From: CAYRQP01 sp964426545
GTDB lineage: Bacteria > Fermentibacterota > Fermentibacteria > Fermentibacterales > JCC-6
Direction: 5' to 3'
Length of the DNA stretch: 19,191 nt
Assembly (NCBI GenBank): GCA_964426545.1
Contig: CAYRQP010000025.1
Span: forward strand, 1-19,191
The notes under the pieces were generated by a model. The model was given only the letters and a program-made list of their open reading frames with translations. It did no database searches and was not told the origin of the DNA. Shown one piece after another: positions 14,447 through 19,191 of the stretch. Each line of letters starts with the position of its first letter. The stretch's first letter is position 1. Both the position numbers and the translations under genes were made by a program.

Positions 14447-15292
14447 ATGAGTCGTAAGCTAGAGTGGTTTGAATTTTCAGCTAAATCATCGTCTCATAAA
14501 TCAGCAATCTCAGATGGATATACTGCAAAGCATCCGTATGCCGGCGTTGCTGTTTTGGCGGAATGTTCCGATGGAGACAAGGATGCTGCCGAAAGGGCAG
14601 TTGCGACCGTGCGGGATACTTTCAGCGAAGGTGTTATCTGGGAGCCTGGGGAGACTCTTCAGGATTCAGTGCTGGAAGCATTGGAGAAGGTGACTTGTTC
14701 GGGAGAGGGAATCCTATCCATAGCTACAATTGCCAATGCTGGTGAAAATGCATGGGTTGTAATACACGGCGGCTGTCGCATGCTTATCCCAAACACTGTT
14801 GTGGGTGTCGGACTCGAACCGCAGAAAGACTCCGGCTTTGGTGCAGAACCTATTCTCATTAAGGAGGGGACAACAGTTATCCTGCTTTCACCAACCCTTG
14901 GCAGGTTGGTGGATAATATTGGTTCAGACTGGGAATTCAAGCTGAAGAAGCGTGAGTTTTCCGATGAGTGTATACGGAGATTGCTCAATGAAACCGGCGG
15001 AAAATACAGGACTTCAGGGGGGGCAGTCGTACTCCTGGGAGAATTTAGAAAAAAACAAGAAATTCAGATACCGGAAAGGCTTGGGACAATGGTCTTCAGG
15101 GTGGTTGCTGTCTTTCTGCTTCTATTGCTGGTGTTTCTTTGTTTCGGTAATAATGGAGAGAACAATATCGCCGGGCCGGAAGAATCTGAGGTGCCGGTAC
15201 TGCCGCTAAACATACAACATCCGGTCATTACGGAAGATTCGGGGAGTGTTTTACCTGTGGAAAACTATCAACCTGAATATAAAGTAGAATAA
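14447..15292 (+). CDS. Degenerate PP2C-like protein with single membrane segment
   Basis: A 281-residue protein, start ATG 14447 with AGGAG upstream. Residues about 20-200 follow the order of a PP2C (PPM) phosphatase: YAGVAVLAECSDGDKDAAER (where PP2C has 'vaDGmGG...AA'), a helix LQDSVLEALEKV, the strands LSIATIANAGENAWVVIHGG (where PP2C has 'DxR'), GTTVILLSPTLGRLV (where PP2C has 'LLxSDGLt') and GGAVVLLGEF. The metal-binding aspartates are largely lost, so catalysis is doubtful; it may bind or sense instead. A membrane helix is at about 215-234 (MVFRVVAVFLLLLLVFLCFG), then a short tail of about 47 residues on the other side. It follows tRNA-Ala by 18 bases, and the TPR-AIM24 gene lies just upstream; the two may cooperate. 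Confidence 0.75.
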   Translation: MSRKLEWFEFSAKSSSHKSAISDGYTAKHPYAGVAVLAECSDGDKDAAERAVATVRDTFSEGVIWEPGETLQDSVLEALEKVTCSGEGILSIATIANAGENAWVVIHGGCRMLIPNTVVGVGLEPQKDSGFGAEPILIKEGTTVILLSPTLGRLVDNIGSDWEFKLKKREFSDECIRRLLNETGGKYRTSGGAVVLLGEFRKKQEIQIPERLGTMVFRVVAVFLLLLLVFLCFGNNGENNIAGPEESEVPVLPLNIQHPVITEDSGSVLPVENYQPEYKVE

Positions 15293-15358
15293 CCCCGTTT
15301 TACTGCAAAATGAGTATGCTGCGGGGTAGTATGCTGACTAAAGATATCATATATTATT

Positions 15359-15635
15359 GTGTCGGTCGTGCCAGGCGGGGAACTAGCGGTGCCCTGAACC
15401 CGCAATCCGCTACAGCGGGGCTGGATAGACTCTGTGCGGCATTGTAAAGCGAATTCGTTCCGTTGTAAGCGATGTTGATAACCAGGACTTGTGCGGCGGT
15501 TGTTCGTGAACCCCGTCAGGACCGGAAGGTAGCAGCGGTAAGCGGTGACAACCGGGTGACATGGGTAAACCTGATTTGAGTTGGCTGCTTCGTGCAGTTT
15601 GTGGAACGTGTCCAACAGAGATGTACGGCCGGCAC
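15359..15635 (+). ncRNA. ffs: Signal recognition particle RNA, large bacterial type
   Basis: The conserved domain IV core GTCAGGACCGGAAGGTAGCA (15515-15534) with following GCGGTAAGC binds Ffh. The 5' Alu part has the family sequence GTGCCAGGCGGGGAACTAGC and GCGGTGCCCTGAACCCGCAA. The ends pair: GTGTCGGTCG (15359-15368) with CGGCCGGCAC (15626-15635), using two G-U wobbles. The length of about 277 nt is the large 6S-type form with an Alu domain, as in Bacillus, rather than the 4.5S form of E. coli. It lies 18 bases before dnaX, a placement also known from Bacillus. Exact ends are inferred from the terminal stem. Confidence 0.95.
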
Positions 15636-15653
15636 TGATAGATTGGAGTATAG

Positions 15654-17090
15654 ATGGGTTATCTGGTATTTGCACGGAAATGGCGTCCGCAGTCTTTCGA
15701 TGAAGTGCTGTCGCAGGCACATGTTACCGTTACATTGAAGAATGCGATTTCAAGCGGACGCATTGGTCACTCTTTTCTCATGACGGGTCCCAGGGGAGTG
15801 GGAAAAACAACAACCGCAAGAATACTCGCAAAAGCCCTTAATTGCGAGAAGGGTTCTACTCCGGAACCGTGCCAGACCTGTGAGTCCTGCAAAAGAATTA
15901 CAAACGGCAGTCATATCGATGTTATGGAAATCGACGGTGCAAGCAACCGCGGAATCAATGAAATTAGAGATCTGCGCGAAAAGGCAATGTATGCCACTGC
16001 ACTTGGAAAATACAAGATATACATAATCGACGAAGTGCACATGCTGACAAAAGAGGCTTTCAATGCCCTTTTGAAGATACTCGAAGAACCGCCCGATTCA
16101 GTTATCTTCATATTTGCCACAACAGAACCGAGAAAAGTTCCGGATACAATACTCAGCAGATGCCAAAGGTTCGATTTCAGACGGATCCCGGTATCGGACA
16201 TGACAGAATACCTATTGAAAGAAGCGGCATCCGAAGGGATTACGCTTGATCAAAGAGCCGTAAGCCTTGTTTGCAGGGCAAGCGGGGGAAGTATGAGAGA
16301 TGCGCTTTCTCTTATGGACCAACTCGTGAGTTTTGCAGGGAAAGATATCAAAGGTGATGAGGTATCTGAACTGCTGGGACTTGTAGAAACCAATATTCTT
16401 GCAGAATTGAGCTACCTGATGCTGGCCGGGAAGACCGCTGAATCCGTAGACTGTGTTTCAACCGCATTAGCACGTGGTTACAGCATAGAAGAACTCATTG
16501 ACGCTCTATCGGTATTTCTCAGGAACCTTCTGCTTGTTGCTTCAGGAGCGAAGAAGGGACTCGACGATATATCGGAAACGGAGATGGAATTCCTGCAGAA
16601 GATAGGTAAAAGTGTCTCCGACATAGCGGTTCTTAACATTCTAAGGATTATTACAGGTGCATCCGCCGGTATAAGAAACAGTAATTTACCCCGTGTGACT
16701 TTCGAGAGTGCTGTTATTACTGCTTCTAAGATGTCCGTGGCACTGAAACTGGATGATCTTCCTGAAGTGTCCTTCAGAATAGCAGAGAAGAAGACATCTA
16801 AGAAAGCGAAAAAAACAGCGACGGCTAAAAAAGAGGAAAAACAATCAAAGCAGGAAGAAATCAGTCAGGAGAGTTCTGAAGCCATATCCGAATCAGATAA
16901 AAAGGCAGAAAAACCCGTGGAAGAAAATACCGAAAGTAAAAGTAACAGGCAGAAGAAAAGTAAACCGGCTGCAGGAGAATCCGATCAGACAGAGAGTATA
17001 GATAAGAAGAACGAAAGCGATACGGGTAAAAAACACAAGGAAGAACAAGAAGCGACAGTTGAAATATTAAGCCTGTTCGATGCAGGTTAA
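15654..17090 (+). CDS. dnaX: DNA polymerase III subunit gamma/tau (clamp loader ATPase)
   Basis: A 478-residue AAA+ protein that loads the sliding clamp and, in tau form, couples the polymerases. Visible motifs: Walker A GPRGVGKTT (45-53), the zinc cysteines C64, C73, C76 and C79, Walker B IIDEVH (124-129), and the SRC arginine finger (168-170). The collar helices run to about residue 365. The last 100 residues are Lys/Glu-rich and of low complexity, a linker rather than a recognisable tau domain V. GGAG lies 6 bases before ATG 15654. An A7 run at 16809-16815 (codons 386-388) sits just after the collar: one added A or a -1 shift would read KKNSDG and stop, giving a product of about 391 residues, gamma-like. 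Next is ybaB after 11 bases. Confidence 0.97.
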   Translation: MGYLVFARKWRPQSFDEVLSQAHVTVTLKNAISSGRIGHSFLMTGPRGVGKTTTARILAKALNCEKGSTPEPCQTCESCKRITNGSHIDVMEIDGASNRGINEIRDLREKAMYATALGKYKIYIIDEVHMLTKEAFNALLKILEEPPDSVIFIFATTEPRKVPDTILSRCQRFDFRRIPVSDMTEYLLKEAASEGITLDQRAVSLVCRASGGSMRDALSLMDQLVSFAGKDIKGDEVSELLGLVETNILAELSYLMLAGKTAESVDCVSTALARGYSIEELIDALSVFLRNLLLVASGAKKGLDDISETEMEFLQKIGKSVSDIAVLNILRIITGASAGIRNSNLPRVTFESAVITASKMSVALKLDDLPEVSFRIAEKKTSKKAKKTATAKKEEKQSKQEEISQESSEAISESDKKAEKPVEENTESKSNRQKKSKPAAGESDQTESIDKKNESDTGKKHKEEQEATVEILSLFDAG

Positions 17091-17101
17091 ATGGAGGAAG
17101 A

Positions 17102-17416
17102 ATGAAACCTAAAGATCTAAAGAAGATGATGGCACAGGCTCAGCAGATGCAGTCGAACATGATGAATATGCAGAATGAACTTGCAGAAATGAGAATCGAG
17201 GGAGAATCCGGAGGAGGCATGGTCAGGGCAACGGTAACTGGACAGGGGGATGTTGTTGAAATTGACATCAATCCCGAAGTTGTTGGCTCCGGTGATGTGG
17301 AAATTCTCGAAGATCTGATTCTCGTTGCGATACACAATGCAGTAGAGCGCAGCAAGGATGTTTCGAAAGACAAAATGGACTCTCTTGGAATTCCGGGTTT
17401 GGACGGTTTGATGTGA
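17102..17416 (+). CDS. ybaB: YbaB/EbfC nucleoid-associated protein
   Basis: A 104-residue protein typical of this DNA-binding family, which forms a dimer with tweezer-like helices. The N-terminal helix is DLKKMMAQAQQMQSNMMNMQ, followed by the beta-sheet VRATVTGQGDVVEIDINPEV and a final helix DLILVAIHNAVERS ending in GIPGLDGLM. The ribosome site GGAGGAA lies 3-4 bases from ATG. It sits between dnaX and recR, the order conserved in very many bacteria, and its stop overlaps the recR start as GTGA. Confidence 0.97.
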   Translation: MKPKDLKKMMAQAQQMQSNMMNMQNELAEMRIEGESGGGMVRATVTGQGDVVEIDINPEVVGSGDVEILEDLILVAIHNAVERSKDVSKDKMDSLGIPGLDGLM

Positions 17417-18000
17417 GTTCTTCTCTCTTTGACAAACTGGTTGATAACCTTGCCAGATTACCGGGAATAGGAAGAAAAACAGCAACTCGCCTGTCTTTCT
17501 CGCTTGTGGACAACAAAGAACTTGCCCATGATTTGGCGGAGATACTTCAGCAGACCTTCGAAAATGTCGGAGAATGCAGCATCTGCAGAAATCTTACGGA
17601 ACACGATATCTGTGAAATATGTTCCAACCCTTCCCGCAATGATTCGATTTGTATTGTGCATAATGCAGCTGATCTCCGGGTGATTGAAGACGCTGGACTC
17701 TTCCGTGGAAAGTACTTTGTTCTTCATGGTTTTCTGGCTCCGCTCGACGGAGTAGGTTCTGAAGAACTCGGCATCGACAAATTAAAGAAAATGACCACGG
17801 ATATGCCCCCTGATGAATTAATACTTGCACTGGATTCCACAACAGACGGCGAAGCTACATCTGCATATCTCACAAGGATTCTCGAGAGATCAGGTTTTCG
17901 GATAACAAGACTTGCAAGAGGTCTGCCGCCGGGTGCTTCCGTGGAATTTGCAGATTCACTGACACTTTTACAGGCCTTCGAAGGAAGGCAGAAAGCCTGA
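17413..18000 (+). CDS. recR: Recombination mediator protein RecR
   Basis: A 195-residue protein that, with RecF and RecO, helps load RecA at gaps in single-stranded DNA. It has the helix-hairpin-helix LPGIGRKTATRL (16-27), the four-cysteine zinc finger (C55, C58, C67, C70), and a Toprim domain (about 78-170) with VLHGFLAPLDGVG. Length is close to the usual 195-200. The start is GTG 17413, overlapping the ybaB stop by 4 bases. pgsA follows after 4 bases. Confidence 0.97.
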   Translation: MSSSLFDKLVDNLARLPGIGRKTATRLSFSLVDNKELAHDLAEILQQTFENVGECSICRNLTEHDICEICSNPSRNDSICIVHNAADLRVIEDAGLFRGKYFVLHGFLAPLDGVGSEELGIDKLKKMTTDMPPDELILALDSTTDGEATSAYLTRILERSGFRITRLARGLPPGASVEFADSLTLLQAFEGRQKA

Positions 18001-18004
18001 CCGC

Positions 18005-18619
18005 TTGCTTAATTGGCCGAATAGAATAACCCTGCTTCGGATTCTTCTTAGTCCGGTTTTTATGATATTGCTGCTTAATGGCAGATATGAATCCAGAATA
18101 GCCGCTCTGGTTGTTTTTCTCATTGCATCTTTTTCAGATATGTATGATGGCTATCTTGCCCGGAAATACGGATGGGTCACAAACCTGGGGAAGTTCCTCG
18201 ACCCGCTGGCAGATAAATTACTTGTAGCACTTGCCATTATCGGATTGAATCAGATAAACCTCGTACCGGTATGGGCGGTATTCATTATTATCGGCAGAGA
18301 ACTTCTTGTCACCGGGCTGAGATCCATTGCTGCTTATGCGGGTGTTTTAATTCTGCCTTCACGCATGGGCAAATTGAAAACAAGTATGCAGATGCTTTCC
18401 ATTTTCTGCTATCTGCTGTTTTCTATGCTGTTCTTCAACTACAAGAATCCCGATGGATACTTTCTCATTCACTCCGGCCTGACAGAATCATTGTCAGGCA
18501 AGACTATTCTTATCGGAATAGCTGACGGTTTAATGTTCCTGGCAGTCATTCTCACCTGTATCTCAGGGGTAGATTATTTCTGGCGCAACAGAATCATACT
18601 CAAGCGTCTTATGCTATGA
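18005..18619 (+). CDS. pgsA: CDP-diacylglycerol-glycerol-3-phosphate 3-phosphatidyltransferase
   Basis: A 204-residue membrane enzyme that makes phosphatidylglycerophosphate from CDP-diacylglycerol and glycerol-3-phosphate. The full CDP-alcohol transferase signature is present: D45-x2-D48-G49-x2-A52-R53-x8-G62-x3-D66-x3-D70. The start LNWPNRITLLRI is typical; the codon is TTG 18005, four bases after the recR stop. About six membrane helices are visible. The PgsA assignment rather than another CDP-alcohol transferase is supported by the adjacent pgpA, which carries the next step; the two overlap by ATGA. Confidence 0.95.
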   Translation: MLNWPNRITLLRILLSPVFMILLLNGRYESRIAALVVFLIASFSDMYDGYLARKYGWVTNLGKFLDPLADKLLVALAIIGLNQINLVPVWAVFIIIGRELLVTGLRSIAAYAGVLILPSRMGKLKTSMQMLSIFCYLLFSMLFFNYKNPDGYFLIHSGLTESLSGKTILIGIADGLMFLAVILTCISGVDYFWRNRIILKRLML

Positions 18620-19107
18620 AAAAAAGGAGCAGGATTCTGGGGGCAGCCGTGGCAACCGTTCTGGGAGCCGGGTATTTCCCCATTGCACCGGGCACGGTTG
18701 CAAGTCTGATTTCAAGTGCAGTGTTCTTTCTTCTCCTCCATTTCGGAATATCATTCAATTATCTGCTTGCCGCCCTGTTCCCGATTCTTATTGTTTCATA
18801 CTGGGGCTGCATCATGGGACATCGCATGTGGGGTAAAGACCCGTCGAGAGTTACTGTCGATGAATTCGCAGGATGCTGGATTGCCTGTCTGTTCGTACCG
18901 GAAAACGGGAGTATAGCCGGGATAGTCATAGCATTCATTCTCTTCAGGCTGTTTGATATTCTGAAACCATGGCCCGTTTCGAAAGCAGATCAAATGAAAC
19001 ATCCGTCAGGAATACTCCTCGATGATCTTGCTGCAGGGCTTATTGCAGGAGTATGCATTCAGTTTGGATATCTGGCCTATAAACACCTCTATATCATAGG
19101 GACATGA
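18616..19107 (+). CDS. pgpA: Phosphatidylglycerophosphatase A
   Basis: A 163-residue membrane enzyme that dephosphorylates phosphatidylglycerophosphate to phosphatidylglycerol. Family motifs: GYFPIAPGTV (19-28), KDPSRVTVDEFAG (74-86) with the catalytic-region Asp-Glu, FRLFDILKPWP (110-120) and ILLDDLAAG (133-141). Length and three to four hydrophobic segments match PgpA. It overlaps pgsA by 4 bases, so synthesis and dephosphorylation are co-expressed. The 27-bp tandem array begins just after the stop. Confidence 0.96.
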   Translation: MKKRSRILGAAVATVLGAGYFPIAPGTVASLISSAVFFLLLHFGISFNYLLAALFPILIVSYWGCIMGHRMWGKDPSRVTVDEFAGCWIACLFVPENGSIAGIVIAFILFRLFDILKPWPVSKADQMKHPSGILLDDLAAGLIAGVCIQFGYLAYKHLYIIGT

Positions 19108-19110
19108 TTC

Positions 19111-19191
19111 CATCGTGTCCCGTTGTTCTGTATAGCCCATCGTGTCCCGTTGTTCTGTATAGCCCATCGTGTCCCGTTGTTCTGTATAGCC
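19111..19191. repeat. Perfect 27-bp tandem repeat, at least three copies, continues past window edge
   Basis: Units start at 19111, 19138 and 19165 and are identical over all 27 bases. Each contains TCGTGTCCCGTTGTTCTG, which matches 17 of 18 bases of the reverse complement at 11431-11448. The first unit pairs with GGGACATGAT at 19099-19108 to form a hairpin with GTGTCCC, so it may also lie in the pgpA terminator region. There is no spacer, so it is not a CRISPR array. Confidence 0.95.

Noticed and set aside
15293..15330. Terminator after the PP2C-like gene (ACCCCG...CGGGGT)
   Set aside because: The stem is only about 6 bp with a long loop and no T tract, so it is too weak to call.
19111..19191. 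CRISPR array at the right edge
   Set aside because: Units are directly adjacent with a 27-base period and no spacers; the unit also recurs as an intergenic word elsewhere. It is a plain tandem repeat.

Overview
The window looks like a chromosomal segment of an uncultured, Gram-negative-type (two-membrane) bacterium, probably from an FCB-related candidate phylum (Fermentibacteria/Aegiribacteria-like is my best guess; no marker in the window settles it). Reasons: a lipoprotein and an outer-membrane-barrel-like protein, two secreted proteins ending in FlgD/type-IX-secretion-like C-terminal beta domains, a PEGA/TonB-C-like periplasmic protein, and a large (about 277 nt) SRP RNA next to dnaX. A 100-N gap at 5996-6095 shows this is a draft or metagenome assembly.

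Layout. 1-371 (minus): 5' part of a secreted YVTN beta-propeller protein. 372-750: a palindromic repeat element and tRNA-Ser(UGA) on the minus strand with its own promoter. 773-2130: a CYTH-domain enzyme overlapping an acidic outer-membrane-like protein. 2277-3728: a coiled-coil protein followed by a membrane-anchored MtfA-type zinc peptidase. 3780-4712: a REC-GGDEF diguanylate cyclase, convergent with pyrE (4717-5304, minus), which lies downstream of a large TPR-PEGA-repeat-AgmX/TonB-C-like protein (5352-7010, minus). 7157-9583: a lipoprotein and a secreted subtilase. 9609-11150: a tightly overlapping membrane protein - dtd - maf run. 11151-11461: an intergenic region full of hairpins and repeats. 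11462-12475 (minus): a secreted Omp28/thioredoxin-like protein. 12604-15292: tRNA-Ser(GGA), a TPR/acidic/AIM24-like protein, tRNA-Ala(CGC), and a degenerate PP2C-like membrane protein. 15359-19107: SRP RNA - dnaX - ybaB - recR - pgsA - pgpA, a housekeeping block (protein targeting, replication clamp loading, recombination repair, phosphatidylglycerol synthesis). 19108-19191: a perfect 27-bp tandem repeat running off the right edge.

Functionally the window is mostly housekeeping (tRNA quality control by Dtd, nucleotide sanitation by Maf, pyrimidine synthesis, clamp loader, RecR, PG synthesis by PgsA/PgpA) mixed with lineage-specific envelope and secreted proteins. I did not find a clear new defence or mobile system. 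The most interesting signals are non-coding: a dispersed palindromic element present at two loci, a GGGACAC/GTGTCCC repeat family that is tandem at the right edge and apparently decayed at 11354-11462, a fast-evolving 18-residue tandem repeat that broke the assembly, and an A7 run in dnaX placed where slippage would make a short gamma-like subunit.
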